Origin: Sphingomonadaceae bacterium
GTDB lineage: Bacteria; Pseudomonadota; Alphaproteobacteria; Sphingomonadales; Sphingomonadaceae
NCBI GenBank assembly: GCA_025359445.1
Contig: JANYGB010000037.1
Coordinates: 17,026 to 81,025, forward strand
Direction of reading: 5' to 3'
DNA: 64,000 nt
Shown here: piece after piece, positions 43,187 to 52,059 of the stretch
Position numbering within the stretch: the first letter of the stretch is position 1
How the letters are laid out: every line of letters begins with the position of its first letter
The notes under the pieces: generated by a model
Told to the model about the DNA's origin: nothing
The model's database searches: none
What the model saw: the letters and a program-made list of their open reading frames with translations, nothing else
Program-made: the position numbers and the translations under genes

Positions 43187-44527
43187 CTAGTCCGCCAGCA
43201 GCAGGACCGGGGTTTCGATCAGGCGCTTCAATGCCTGAACAAAGCTCGCCGCGTCCCAGCCATCCACCACGCGGTGATCGCAGCTGATCGAGATATTCAT
43301 CAGCTTGCGCTTGGCGATGCGTTCTCCGCCCGTCCCGTCAGGCACGAACATCGGCCGCTCGATGATCCGGTTGGGGCCGATAATTGCCACTTCGGGACGG
43401 TTGATCACGGGCGTGGTTGCGACCCCGCCCAGCGCCCCAAGCGAAGTGACCGTCAAGGTCGAACCCGACAGCTCCTCGCTTTTGGCCGAGCCGGTCCGGG
43501 CGGCCTCGGCCAGCCGGACGATCTCGGCGGCGAGCTGCCACAGGTTCTTGTCCTGCGCATCGCGGATCACTGGGACCATCAGCCCTGCATCGGTTTGCGC
43601 CGCCATGCCCAGGTGCACCGAACCAAATCGCTGTACCACCCCGGCCTCGTCGTCGTAGCGCGCATTGAGCATCGGAAATTGCGGCAGGGTGCGGCAGATC
43701 GCGGCTATCAGCAGGGGCAGCATGGTCAGTTTGGGCTTGGTCCCCCGCGCCGAATTGAGCTGTGCGCGCAGTTCCTCAAGCGCGGTGACATCGCACTCCT
43801 CGACGTAGGAGAAGTGCGGGATGTTGCGCTTCGATGCGGCCATGTTCTCGGCAATGCGGCGGCGCAGGCCGATGACCTTGATCGTCTCGTCCTTGGCGCG
43901 CGTGCCAGCGGCACGGTAACCCGAGCCGGCGCTGTAGGCGAGGAACGCGTCGAGATCGGCGTGGCGCAGGCGGCCGTCCTCGGCGGGTTTGACTTGCGCG
44001 AGGTCGATGCCCAGGTCCCTGGCCCGGACACGGACGGCGGGTGAGGCGAGGACTTTGGTGGGCGATGGCGGTGAGTGGGCTTCGACAGGCTCAGCCTGAG
44101 CGGGTTTGGGTGCTTGCGGCTTCTCGGCTTTAGGTTCCTCAACAAACTCCGCTCGTGCTGAGCCTGTCGAAGCACCCGCGCTGTCGCCAGCCGCAATAAC
44201 CCTCTCCACATCCCCCGCATCGGGCGTTTCCGCATCGAACCGCTCGGCCACCGCCGGGCTGGCATGCGCATCTTCCGCGATCTCGCTGTCGGTCTCGATG
44301 ATCACCAGCGGCGAGCCGATCGCGATCATGTCGCCCTCATCCGCCGCCACTTCGAGCACGATTCCGCTGACCGGGCTTTCCATCTCGACCGTGGCCTTGT
44401 CGGTCATTACGTCGGCCACGCGGCCGTCTTCCTCGATCCGGTCGCCAACCTTGACGTGCCAGGCGACAATTTCGGCCTCGGCGATGCCTTCGCCAATGTC
44501 CGGGAGGCGGAAGATAAATTTGCCCAT
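43187..44527 (-). CDS. bkdB: branched-chain 2-oxoacid dehydrogenase E2 (dihydrolipoyl acyltransferase)
   Basis: 446 residues from ATG 44527. Carries the acyl group from E1 to CoA in the branched-chain (Val/Leu/Ile) oxoacid complex. Lipoyl domain (1-80) with Lys in VMTDKATVEMESPVSG; peripheral subunit-binding domain (about 160-195; ASPAVRVRARDLGIDLAQV); catalytic domain (about 220-446) ending in SISCDHRVVDGWDAASFV, with the active His and Asp. The linker (about 118-150) is partly encoded by an inserted palindromic repeat. It starts 2 bases after the E1beta stop. Confidence 0.93.
   Translation of the reverse strand: MGKFIFRLPDIGEGIAEAEIVAWHVKVGDRIEEDGRVADVMTDKATVEMESPVSGIVLEVAADEGDMIAIGSPLVIIETDSEIAEDAHASPAVAERFDAETPDAGDVERVIAAGDSAGASTGSARAEFVEEPKAEKPQAPKPAQAEPVEAHSPPSPTKVLASPAVRVRARDLGIDLAQVKPAEDGRLRHADLDAFLAYSAGSGYRAAGTRAKDETIKVIGLRRRIAENMAASKRNIPHFSYVEECDVTALEELRAQLNSARGTKPKLTMLPLLIAAICRTLPQFPMLNARYDDEAGVVQRFGSVHLGMAAQTDAGLMVPVIRDAQDKNLWQLAAEIVRLAEAARTGSAKSEELSGSTLTVTSLGALGGVATTPVINRPEVAIIGPNRIIERPMFVPDGTGGERIAKRKLMNISISCDHRVVDGWDAASFVQALKRLIETPVLLLAD
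44079..44173. repeat. palindromic repeat in the E2 linker coding region
   Basis: Arms 44079-44103 (GCTTCGACAGGCTCAGCCTG start) and 44149-44173 are inverted copies: 17 exact bases, a 2-base mismatch, then six matching bases. The same repeat core occurs three times at 15031-15336. In bkdB it encodes GASTGSARAE and AQAEPVEA around ~20 residues rich in Lys, Pro and Ala, lengthening the natural flexible linker in frame. Confidence 0.88.
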
Positions 44528-44529
44528 GT

Positions 44530-45588
44530 TTATGCCTTCAAAAGCCGGTCGACCGCTTCGCCGATGCGAACGGGTCCCGGAAAATACGCCCATTCGAGGC
44601 TGTGCGGATAAGGGGTATCGAAGCCCGTGACGCGTTCGATCGGAGCTTCAAGGTGGTAGAAACAGCGTTCCTGCACCAGCGCGCTAAGCTCCGCGCCATA
44701 GCCGCAAGTCCGCGTCGCTTCGTGGATGATCAGAACTTTGCCGGTTTTTTGCACCGACTTTTCCACAGTCTCGATGTCGATCGGGACCAAGGTGCGCAAA
44801 TCGATTATCTCGGCATCCACGCCCATATCGGCGAGCACTGCCTCGGCGACGTGGATCATCGTGCCATAAGCGAGCACCGTCAGCGCCTCACCCTCACGCA
44901 CGATCCGCGCCTTGCCCAAGGGAATCGAATAGTACCCCTCGGGCACGGCGCTGTCAGGATGGCGTGCCCACGGTTCGACCGGCTTGTCATAGTTGCCGCT
45001 GAATGGGCCATTGTAGATCCGCTTGGGTTCGAAAAAGATCACCGGATCATTGTCTTCGATCGCCGAAATCAGCAGGCCCTTGGCGTCATACGGAGTAGCC
45101 GGGATGATGGTCTTGATCCCGGCGACGTGCGTGAACAGCGCCTCCGGGCTCTGGCTGTGAGTCTGCCCGCCGAAAATGCCGCCACCGAACGGTGAACGCA
45201 CCGTGATCGGCGAGGTAAATTCCCCCGCCGAGCGATAGCGCATCCGCGCCGCTTCAGAGATAAGCTGGTCGAGCCCGGGATAGATGTAGTCGGCGAACTG
45301 GATTTCGGGCACCGGACGCAGGCCGTAAGCCCCCATCCCCACCGCCGCGCCGATGATCCCGCATTCGTTGATCGGGGTATCGAACACGCGGTTCTTGCCG
45401 AACTTCTTCTGCAGCCCGGCAGTGGCGCGGAAAACGCCGCCGAAATATCCAACATCCTCACCGAACACGACCACGTTCGAATCGCGCTCCATCATCACCG
45501 ACAGCGCATCGTTGATCGCCTCGATCATGTTGAGCCGGCGCACGGGCGCGTCGGCGAGGCTGACGGGGCCTTCTTCGAGCACGCTCAT
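44530..45588 (-). CDS. bkdAB: branched-chain 2-oxoacid dehydrogenase E1 beta subunit
   Basis: 352 residues from ATG 45588 (AGGGG upstream; TTG 45594 possible). With E1alpha forms the TPP-dependent decarboxylase of the complex. Motifs: MIEAINDALSVMMERDSNVVVFGEDVG, GIIGAAVGMGAYGLRPVPEIQF, SPFGGGIFGGQTHSQSPEA, and the C-terminal transketolase domain VPIDIETVEKSVQKTGKVLI and EWAYFPGPVRIGEAV. A separate beta gene beside a long E1alpha favours branched-chain over pyruvate specificity. E2 follows 2 bases later. Confidence 0.92.
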   Translation of the reverse strand: MSVLEEGPVSLADAPVRRLNMIEAINDALSVMMERDSNVVVFGEDVGYFGGVFRATAGLQKKFGKNRVFDTPINECGIIGAAVGMGAYGLRPVPEIQFADYIYPGLDQLISEAARMRYRSAGEFTSPITVRSPFGGGIFGGQTHSQSPEALFTHVAGIKTIIPATPYDAKGLLISAIEDNDPVIFFEPKRIYNGPFSGNYDKPVEPWARHPDSAVPEGYYSIPLGKARIVREGEALTVLAYGTMIHVAEAVLADMGVDAEIIDLRTLVPIDIETVEKSVQKTGKVLIIHEATRTCGYGAELSALVQERCFYHLEAPIERVTGFDTPYPHSLEWAYFPGPVRIGEAVDRLLKA

Positions 45589-45601
45589 AACCAAGCCCCT
45601 A

Positions 45602-45692
45602 CTTCGTCATTGCGAGCGTAGCTAAGCAATCCAGAGAGGCAGTGTACGACGCTCTGGATTGCTTCGTCGCTTCGCTCCTCGCAATGACGAAG
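45602..45692. repeat. palindromic repeat between E1alpha and E1beta genes
   Basis: Left arm 45602-45636 (CTTCGTCATTGCGAGCG start, AAGCAATCCAGAG end) and right arm 45652-45692 are inverted copies apart from a 6-base length difference in the middle. It takes up most of the 136-base gap between the two E1 genes, where such operons are usually tight. Confidence 0.9.
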
Positions 45693-45724
45693 ATTGAGTT
45701 GTGGCCCGATCGCGCAAATCACAC

Positions 45725-47026
45725 TCATGATTCTTTCCATTCGGGCCATTTGGTCCGCCGCTCACGGATCGCCTGATCGGCTTGTTCTTCAAGGTGCCAC
45801 GGAAGCTCTTCGAACACGTCTTCGAACATGGTGTGGAACGGGTGGTGCATCCCGTGGCCGAGCACGCCGTTCTTTTCGGCTTCCTTGGTCGCGGCTTTAA
45901 CCTGCTCGATCAGTTCGAGATCCATCGCCGCGTGCTGATCCTCGGTCCATTCACCCAGTGCCGCCAGATGCCGCTTGAGGCGCATGATCGGATCGCCCAG
46001 CGGCCACTCCTCGCGCTCGTGGGCGGAACGGTATTGCCCGGGATCGTCCGAGGTCGAGTGGCCCTCGGCGCGATAGGTAAAGTGTTCGATCAGGGTCGGC
46101 CCGCCGTTTGATCGCGCCCGGTTGGCGGCCCAGCGCATTGCGGCATAGACCGCCAGTGCATCGTTGCCATCGACCCTGAGGCCCGCAATGCCATAACCGA
46201 CCGCCTTGGCCGCGAAGGTCGCACGCTCGGCCCCGGCAAAGCCCGAAAAGCTGGAGATCGCCCACTGGTTGTTGACGATGTTGAACACCACCGGCGCGTT
46301 GAACACGGTGGCAAATGTAAAGGCGGCGTGAGCATCGCCCTCGGCGCTGGAGCCCTCGCCGATCCAGCTGGCGGCAATCCGGGTGTCACCCTTGATCGCG
46401 GAGGCCATCGCCCAGCCTGCCGCCTGCGGATACTGCGTCGCTAGGTTACCGCTGATCGAGAAAAACGAATGCTCGCGGCTGGAATACATGATCGGGAGTT
46501 GGCGCCCCTTCAGCTTGTCCGCGCGGTTCGAATAGATCTGGTTGATCATCTCGGTCAGCGGATAGCCGCGCGCGATCAGGATGCCCTGCTGGCGATAGCT
46601 CGGGAAGACCATGTCATCGTCCGCGAGTGCAAAGGCCGAGGCAACACTGGTGGCCTCTTCGCCGGTGCATTTCATATAGAAGCTGGTCTTGCCCTGCCGC
46701 TGGCCGCGGTACATCCGGTCATCGAACGCGCGGGTCAGCGCCATCACCCGCAGCATCCGCCGCAGCGTTTCGGGATCGAGCTTGGGGTCCCAAGCGCCGA
46801 CCGCGCAGTGATCGTCGCCCATTACGCGGATCAGTCCATCGCACAGCGGGTGCGTTTCCTTGGCGGCGCACGCCTCATCCGGGCGCGGCAGCAGCCCGGC
46901 AGCCGGGATCTCAAGGTAGCTGTAATCGACCGGATCGCCTGGCCGGAATGGCGGTTCGGGGACGTGCAGTTCAAGCGGCGGCAAGTTGCCGCGGGCGCTG
47001 ATATCACTGGCAGGCCGGTCAGCCAT
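45725..47026 (-). CDS. bkdAA: branched-chain 2-oxoacid dehydrogenase E1 alpha subunit
   Basis: 433 residues. TPP-dependent E1 component; binds the diphosphate of TPP. An N-terminal extension of ~70 residues (LPPLELHVPEPPFRPGD) precedes the core, as in branched-chain rather than pyruvate E1alpha. Core motifs: MYRGQRQGKTSFYMKCTGEEA, the TPP motif GEGSSAEGDAHAAFTFATVFNAP with NNQWAISS, and YRAEGHSTSDDPGQYRS with the regulatory-type loop. First gene of the bkd operon; a palindromic repeat separates it from E1beta. E3 is not in the window. Confidence 0.93.
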   Translation of the reverse strand: MADRPASDISARGNLPPLELHVPEPPFRPGDPVDYSYLEIPAAGLLPRPDEACAAKETHPLCDGLIRVMGDDHCAVGAWDPKLDPETLRRMLRVMALTRAFDDRMYRGQRQGKTSFYMKCTGEEATSVASAFALADDDMVFPSYRQQGILIARGYPLTEMINQIYSNRADKLKGRQLPIMYSSREHSFFSISGNLATQYPQAAGWAMASAIKGDTRIAASWIGEGSSAEGDAHAAFTFATVFNAPVVFNIVNNQWAISSFSGFAGAERATFAAKAVGYGIAGLRVDGNDALAVYAAMRWAANRARSNGGPTLIEHFTYRAEGHSTSDDPGQYRSAHEREEWPLGDPIMRLKRHLAALGEWTEDQHAAMDLELIEQVKAATKEAEKNGVLGHGMHHPFHTMFEDVFEELPWHLEEQADQAIRERRTKWPEWKES

Positions 47027-47116
47027 TACGCGCTCTCCCGCTTCCGAAAGTGTGGAAGCATTATTCTAACCGAGCGATATATTATTTCAAACTTGTTTCC
47101 TCGTCAATCGTGGCAG

Positions 47117-48073
47117 TCACACCGCAACCGGCGCACTTAGGGGTGCTTGCGGGGCATAGCCGCTGACGACAAAGTCTTCAATTGCGTAGCCGAACATGCT
47201 GGCCGGCCGACGCGCGATTGCCATGACTGGCTGGCCCGACGGCTGCCGCGCCAGTTGCGTTGCGACCAAGTCGGCATGGTTGAGGTACAGGTGCGTGTCA
47301 CCGCCCATCCAGACCAGCTCGCCCGGCTCGAGGTCACACTGCTGCGCCAACATCCGCGTAAACAGAGCCGCGCCCCACAGGTTGAACGGCAAGCCCAGCG
47401 CGACATCGCAGCTGCGTTGATACAGCAAGCAATTGAGCCGTCCGCCAGCGACATGAAACTGGTAAGTCTTGTGGCACGGTGGCAGCGCCATCTGGTCCAG
47501 CTCGGCTACGTTCCAGCCCTCGACGATGTGGCGGCGGCTGCCGGGATTGGCGCGCAGGCTGTGCACCACTTGTGCCACCTGGTTGATGCCTATGTCGCGT
47601 TTGTACAAGTTTTTGCCAACCGGTGAATAGACCGGCCAATCGGTCCATTGCTTGCCGTACACCGGGCCAAGATCGCCCCACTCCGCCGCAAATGCCGCAT
47701 CGGCGACGATCTGAGCCGAGAAGTCCTTGCGGCTGATTGTCTCGCCGCTGGCCTTACGATAGCGATCAAGTGGCCAGTCGGTCCAGATCTCGACCCCTTG
47801 CGCGCACAGCGCGCGGATGTTGCTATCGCCGGTCAGGAACCAGAGGAACTCGCGCGTCGCGGTTTTCCAATAGACCCGTTTGGTGGTGATCAGCGGCATC
47901 GCGCCGCCCGCCAGATTGAAGCGGATTTGCGCGCCGAACACCGAACGCGTGCCGATCCCGGTGCGGTCAGTGCGCTCGTCGCCATGCTCCCAAATGCGCC
48001 GCATCAGATCGAGATACTGCCATTCCCAGTGCGGTATTGCGGGAGGATCGAGGGGAATCGCAGCACTGGACAT
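47117..48073 (-). CDS. thyA: thymidylate synthase ThyA
   Basis: 318 residues, somewhat longer than the E. coli enzyme because of an insert around residues 100-130. Methylates dUMP to dTMP with methylene-THF. Motifs: RTDRTGIGTRSVFG, LITTKRVYWKTATREFLWFL, WGDLGPVYGKQW, active Cys in MALPPCHKTYQF, YQRSCDVALGLPFNLW, and GGDTHLYLNHADLV. ATG 48073 is the family start. It lies alone; tRNA-Pro is upstream on the opposite strand. Confidence 0.95.
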   Translation of the reverse strand: MSSAAIPLDPPAIPHWEWQYLDLMRRIWEHGDERTDRTGIGTRSVFGAQIRFNLAGGAMPLITTKRVYWKTATREFLWFLTGDSNIRALCAQGVEIWTDWPLDRYRKASGETISRKDFSAQIVADAAFAAEWGDLGPVYGKQWTDWPVYSPVGKNLYKRDIGINQVAQVVHSLRANPGSRRHIVEGWNVAELDQMALPPCHKTYQFHVAGGRLNCLLYQRSCDVALGLPFNLWGAALFTRMLAQQCDLEPGELVWMGGDTHLYLNHADLVATQLARQPSGQPVMAIARRPASMFGYAIEDFVVSGYAPQAPLSAPVAV

Positions 48074-48174
48074 GAAACCACATTAGCGGCAGATTGCCCG
48101 CTTGCCACCCCGCACATCGCCGCTTATAGGCGCGCTCCTGCCTCGCCCTTCCGGCTGAAGGGCGAACGATCGGT

Positions 48175-48251
48175 CGGGGAATAGCTCAGCCTGGTAGAGC
48201 ACTGTCTTCGGGAGGCAGGGGCCGGAGGTTCGAATCCTCTTTCCCCGACCA
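48175..48251 (+). tRNA. tRNA-Pro (anticodon CGG)
   Basis: 77 bases with encoded CCA. Acceptor CGGGGAA/TTCCCCG; anticodon stem CTGTC/GGCAG around TTCGGGA gives anticodon CGG; T loop GTTCGAATC. Reads CCG, the common proline codon in GC-rich genomes. Confidence 0.96.
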
Positions 48252-48279
48252 CGTCGTTTCACCATCAAGCTGCGGCCGC

Positions 48280-49095
48280 TTAGCCCAATCGAGGCAGCAC
48301 AAAACGGCGGATCGCCGCCGCGACCCCGGACTCCTCATTACTGGTGGTCACCTCATCAGCCTCAGCTTGCACCGCCGCATTCGCCTGACCCATGGCAATG
48401 CTGAGACCGGCGCGGCGGAACATCGCGATGTCGTTCGCCTGATCACCGATAACCGCCACCTGAGTGAGCGGCACGCCGTACATCTTAGCCAAACGCGTTA
48501 CTCCATCACCTTTATTGGCGGCGAGCGCGGTACAATCGAGGTAGTAGTCCTGCGAGCGGACCAGCGTAGCGTCAGCGCCAACCAGATCGCGGGCGCGCAG
48601 CTCCAGCGCCGTCATCTGCACCGGATTATCGCAGACCGCGACGACCTTGTCGGCATCGTCATAAAAGGATGTAAAATCCGTCACGGTCTCGGGATGCAAT
48701 CCCGACGAGAGCACTTCGCGTGGAGTGTGCGGGTTGGCAGGATCACTGGTAAGCCAGCGGTTCGTTGCAAAAAACCAGATGGTCATGCCGGCACTGGCGT
48801 AAAGATCGACCAGCGCGCGCGCGAGTTCGGGCGGGACCTGCGCCGAGCATTCTTCTCCGCCCGCCGCAGTAAAGATGGTGCCGCCGTTGAACGCGCCGAG
48901 CGGACCTTCAAGCCCCAGCTCGGCCGCGATCGGCAGGATACCCGCCGCCGGCCGCGCCGAAATCAGCGAGACCAGCAGTCCTCGCCGCCGCGCCGCGCGG
49001 ATCGCCAGCACGTTCTCCTCGGGCAAGCCCTTGTCGCGGCGCACCAAGGTGCCGTCGATATCGCAAACCAGCAAGCGGATCGGTGCATTGGCCAT
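48280..49095 (-). CDS. HAD-superfamily (Cof-type) phosphatase
   Basis: 271 residues. HAD motif [14 protein letters not shown] with nucleophile Asp, motif II in LVSLISARP, and motif [27 protein letters not shown], with a type IIB cap between ([12 protein letters not shown]). These enzymes dephosphorylate sugar phosphates or nucleotide-like metabolites; the substrate is unknown. ATG 49095 begins [16 protein letters not shown], a normal family start. It stands alone, beside tRNA-Pro and divergent from the hemerythrin gene (287 bases in which I saw no gene). Confidence 0.9.
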   Translation of the reverse strand: MANAPIRLLVCDIDGTLVRRDKGLPEENVLAIRAARRRGLLVSLISARPAAGILPIAAELGLEGPLGAFNGGTIFTAAGGEECSAQVPPELARALVDLYASAGMTIWFFATNRWLTSDPANPHTPREVLSSGLHPETVTDFTSFYDDADKVVAVCDNPVQMTALELRARDLVGADATLVRSQDYYLDCTALAANKGDGVTRLAKMYGVPLTQVAVIGDQANDIAMFRRAGLSIAMGQANAAVQAEADEVTTSNEESGVAAAIRRFVLPRLG

Positions 49096-49382
49096 CAGTA
49101 TTCTGCCGCGTTAACTGCGAGCCCGCTGCGCGACGTTTCGTTGGAGTCCCCGCGCATATCGAACCCGGTCTTGCGTCTGCCGATTTTAAACACTGCAAAG
49201 GTACTGGCAACCATCGGCAGGCGATGCCTGACAACGCAGGTGCCCGCAAGCAAATGCCGCAGGAGCTTGCTTCAAACCAGTCTGGAAGACAGCACGGCGG
49301 TGAAATTGCAGCCTGTCCGGAACCAATTGCAAAGCCTCTCGTTGCTCCGATATTGCCCCGATTACTGAGACAGGACCGCACC

Positions 49383-49892
49383 ATGGCAAGCGAAACCTAC
49401 ACTGATGCAATTGCGCTGCTGAAAGCAGATCACCGCAAAGTCGCAACCCTGTTCGAAAAGTTCGAAAGCGCCAGCACCGGTTCCAAGCAGGCCATTGCCG
49501 AACAAATCTGCAACGAGCTGAAAATCCATACGATGATCGAGGAAGAAATTTTCTACCCAGCACTCGACGGCAAGATCGAAGAAGAAACGCTAAGCGAAGC
49601 CTATGTCGAACACGACGGAGCCAAGATACTCATCAACGATATCATGGCTGGCGGACTGGCTGACGAGTTCTACGATTCGAAGGTCAAAGTGCTTTCGGAA
49701 GAGATCGAGCATCACGTCAAGGAAGAAGAAGCGCAAAGCGAGGGCATGTTTGCTCAGGCCCGTGAAACCGATGTCGATTTGGTCGCATTGCGCGATGCCA
49801 TGCTCGCCCGCAAGGATGAGCTGATGGCGCAAATCGAAACCGAGGGCACGTTGCCGCCTGCGCAATTGTCAACGATGCCAACACCGGCCTGA
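49383..49892 (+). CDS. hemerythrin/HHE-domain protein
   Basis: 169 residues from ATG 49383 (ACAGGACC upstream). A four-helix bundle with the HHE iron-ligand pattern: LLKADHRKVATLFEKFE, HTMIEEEIFYPAL, YVEHDGAKILINDI, and EIEHHVKEEEAQ, supplying His and Glu ligands for a non-haem di-iron site. Such proteins sense or bind oxygen or nitric oxide, or take part in stress response; the role here is unknown. A long C-terminal helix (LMAQIETEGTLPPAQL) follows. Monocistronic by position. Confidence 0.9.
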   Translation: MASETYTDAIALLKADHRKVATLFEKFESASTGSKQAIAEQICNELKIHTMIEEEIFYPALDGKIEEETLSEAYVEHDGAKILINDIMAGGLADEFYDSKVKVLSEEIEHHVKEEEAQSEGMFAQARETDVDLVALRDAMLARKDELMAQIETEGTLPPAQLSTMPTPA

Positions 49893-49930
49893 CGGCAAAC
49901 GATACCTAAACTCCGCCGTGAGTGGAGCCA

Positions 49931-49982
49931 GAACCGCCATGGTTCCCCGCAGGATTGAGCCGACCGGGGGCTGTGGCGGTTC
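49931..49982. terminator. hairpin between hemerythrin and recG genes
   Basis: GAACCGCCA (49931-49939) pairs perfectly with TGGCGGTTC (49974-49982) across a 34-base loop that holds a second GC-rich stretch. It lies between the two convergent stops. No T run, so a modest terminator candidate. Confidence 0.4.
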
Positions 49983-49983
49983 G

Positions 49984-52041
49984 TTATCCGCCGCGCAAAA
50001 GCTGCACGCCCCAATCGCGTTCGAACAGGTAAAGCAGCAGCCGCGCCGCCTCGCCGCGCTCGCCTTGCAGGCCGCCGTCGCGCTCAATCAACAACCGCGC
50101 GTCGTCGTGTGCGATCGGCAACAACCGCTGGATCTGCTCAAGGCTGGCCACCCGGAATGCAGCTTCGCCTGACTGTCGGGTACCGAGCAGTTCACCGCCG
50201 CCGCGCAGGTCCAGATCTTCTTCAGCGATACGGAACCCGTCCTGAGTTTCGCGCATCAGCGCCAGGCGCCGCTTCGCAGTTTCGCTCAAGATCGATCCGC
50301 GCAGCAGCAGGCAGGTGCTTTGTCCCGTCCCCCGCCCGACCCGGCCGCGCAATTGATGCAATTGCGCCAATCCGAACCGCTCGGCCTGTTCGATAACCAT
50401 CAGGGTCGCGGCCGGCACATCGACGCCAACCTCGATCACCGTAGTAGCGACCAGCAACTTGGCCTCGCCCCGCACGAACTGCTCCATCGCCGCGTCTTTG
50501 ACCTCGGGACGAAGCTGGCCGTGGACCAGCGCCACAGTATCGCCGAACCGGGCCTTGAGCTCGACATAGCGCGCCTCGGCGGCGGCGATGTCTTCGCTTT
50601 CCAGCTCGCGCACCATCGGACAAACCCAGTACGCCTGTTGCCCGCTTGCAAGGTGCCGGTCGAGCGCCCCGACCACGTCGCCGATCCGCTCCAGTGCGAC
50701 CACGCGGGTGTCGATCGGCTGGCGGCCCGGCGGCATCTCGTCGATCCGGCTGACGTCCATCTCGCCGTACTGCGCGAGCGTCAGCGTGCGCGGGATCGGG
50801 GTTGCGGTCATCGCCAGACAATGCGGGGTACGCTTGCCCTTTTGCGCGAGCATCAGGCGCTGACTCACTCCGAAGCGATGCTGCTCGTCGATCACCACCA
50901 GCGCGAGGTTCTTGTAAGCGACCGTGTCCTGGAAAATCGCGTGAGTCCCGATCGCAATCTGAATGCTGCCATCAAGTAATCCCATCAGGATCGCCTCGCG
51001 CGCGCGGCCCTTGTCGCGCCCGGTGAGCAGCGCCGCTGTCACGCCGGTTGGAGCCAGCATCCGGCTTAACGTTTCGTAGTGCTGCCGCGCAAGGATTTCA
51101 GTTGGTGCGAGCAACGCGGCCTGAGCCCCGGCCTCAACCGCGATCAGCATCGCCTCCACCGCCACCGCCGTCTTGCCCGAGCCGACATCGCCCTGCAGCA
51201 GCCGCAGCATCGGGGCGGACTGGGCGATGTCGCCCTCGATCTCGGCAATCGAGCGGACCTGCGCCCCGGTCAGCGCGAACGGCAGCTGAAGCTTGGCCCG
51301 CAGCTGGCCATTGCCTTGCAGCGGCGTGCCGACGTGGGCGCGGTTGGCGTTCTTGACCAGCAACAGCGCGAGGCTGTTGGCAAGCAGCTCGTCATAAGCC
51401 AGCCGGTCCCGCGCGGCCGGATGTTCGCCCTTATGCGCGAGCGTCAGCGCATCGCGCCACTGTGGCCACTGCATTTTGTCGGCCAGCGCCCGTTCGATCC
51501 ACTCGGGCAATTCGGGCACGGTCTCAAGCGCTTGCTGAATCAGCGCTGCTATTCGGCCCTGGGTCAGGCCTTCGGACAATGGATAAACCGGCTCGATTAA
51601 CTGGCCCAACAAGCCGGCGCTATCGGTCGACACATGATCAGGGTGGACGATCTGGAGCATCTGTCCGTACTGATCGAGCCGCCCGGCGATCCAGCGCTGT
51701 TCGCCCAGGGGCAACTGCTTTTTGCCCCAGCCCGAATTGCGCCCAAAATACGTCACCGCGCAGATGTTGCCCGCCGCATCGCTCGCCAGCACCCGCATTG
51801 GGCCGCGCCCGGGCGAAGCCCTGTATTCCACCGGGGTCAGCGCGATCACGATGTTGTCACCAACGCTCGCCGCATCGAGATTCGCCACGGCGCGGCGCTC
51901 AACAAAGCGGTCCGGCAAATGATACCCGAAATCCTTGATCCGCGTCAGCCCAAGCCGCTCAAGCGGGCGCGCCAGCGTGGCGCCGACGCCTTTAAGGCTG
52001 TCAGCGGAAACAAACAGGGGGTTGAGCCGTTCAGGACGCAT
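49984..52041 (-). CDS. recG: ATP-dependent DNA helicase RecG
   Basis: 685 residues. Branch-migrates Holliday junctions and regresses stalled forks. N-terminal wedge domain (about 1-150; GVGATLARPLERLGLTRIKD, YHLPDRF), then helicase motifs: I (LQGDVGSGKTAVAVEAML), Ia (LLAPTEILARQHYETL), II (VVIDEQHRFG), III (MTATPIPRTL), V (LVATTVIEVGVDVP) and VI (LHQLRGRVGRG), ending with the RecG-specific ELLGTRQSGEAAFRVA. It follows the PLP decarboxylase gene by 18 bases, probably on one transcript. No LexA box seen. Confidence 0.96.
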   Translation of the reverse strand: MRPERLNPLFVSADSLKGVGATLARPLERLGLTRIKDFGYHLPDRFVERRAVANLDAASVGDNIVIALTPVEYRASPGRGPMRVLASDAAGNICAVTYFGRNSGWGKKQLPLGEQRWIAGRLDQYGQMLQIVHPDHVSTDSAGLLGQLIEPVYPLSEGLTQGRIAALIQQALETVPELPEWIERALADKMQWPQWRDALTLAHKGEHPAARDRLAYDELLANSLALLLVKNANRAHVGTPLQGNGQLRAKLQLPFALTGAQVRSIAEIEGDIAQSAPMLRLLQGDVGSGKTAVAVEAMLIAVEAGAQAALLAPTEILARQHYETLSRMLAPTGVTAALLTGRDKGRAREAILMGLLDGSIQIAIGTHAIFQDTVAYKNLALVVIDEQHRFGVSQRLMLAQKGKRTPHCLAMTATPIPRTLTLAQYGEMDVSRIDEMPPGRQPIDTRVVALERIGDVVGALDRHLASGQQAYWVCPMVRELESEDIAAAEARYVELKARFGDTVALVHGQLRPEVKDAAMEQFVRGEAKLLVATTVIEVGVDVPAATLMVIEQAERFGLAQLHQLRGRVGRGTGQSTCLLLRGSILSETAKRRLALMRETQDGFRIAEEDLDLRGGGELLGTRQSGEAAFRVASLEQIQRLLPIAHDDARLLIERDGGLQGERGEAARLLLYLFERDWGVQLLRGG

Positions 52042-52059
52042 TGTCTGTTCTAATAGAGC

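Noticed and set aside
49083..49382. In-frame upstream extension of the hemerythrin gene (100 extra residues)
   Set aside because: The HHE domain begins at MASETYTDAIALL with its own ribosome-binding site at the proper distance; the extension has no similarity.
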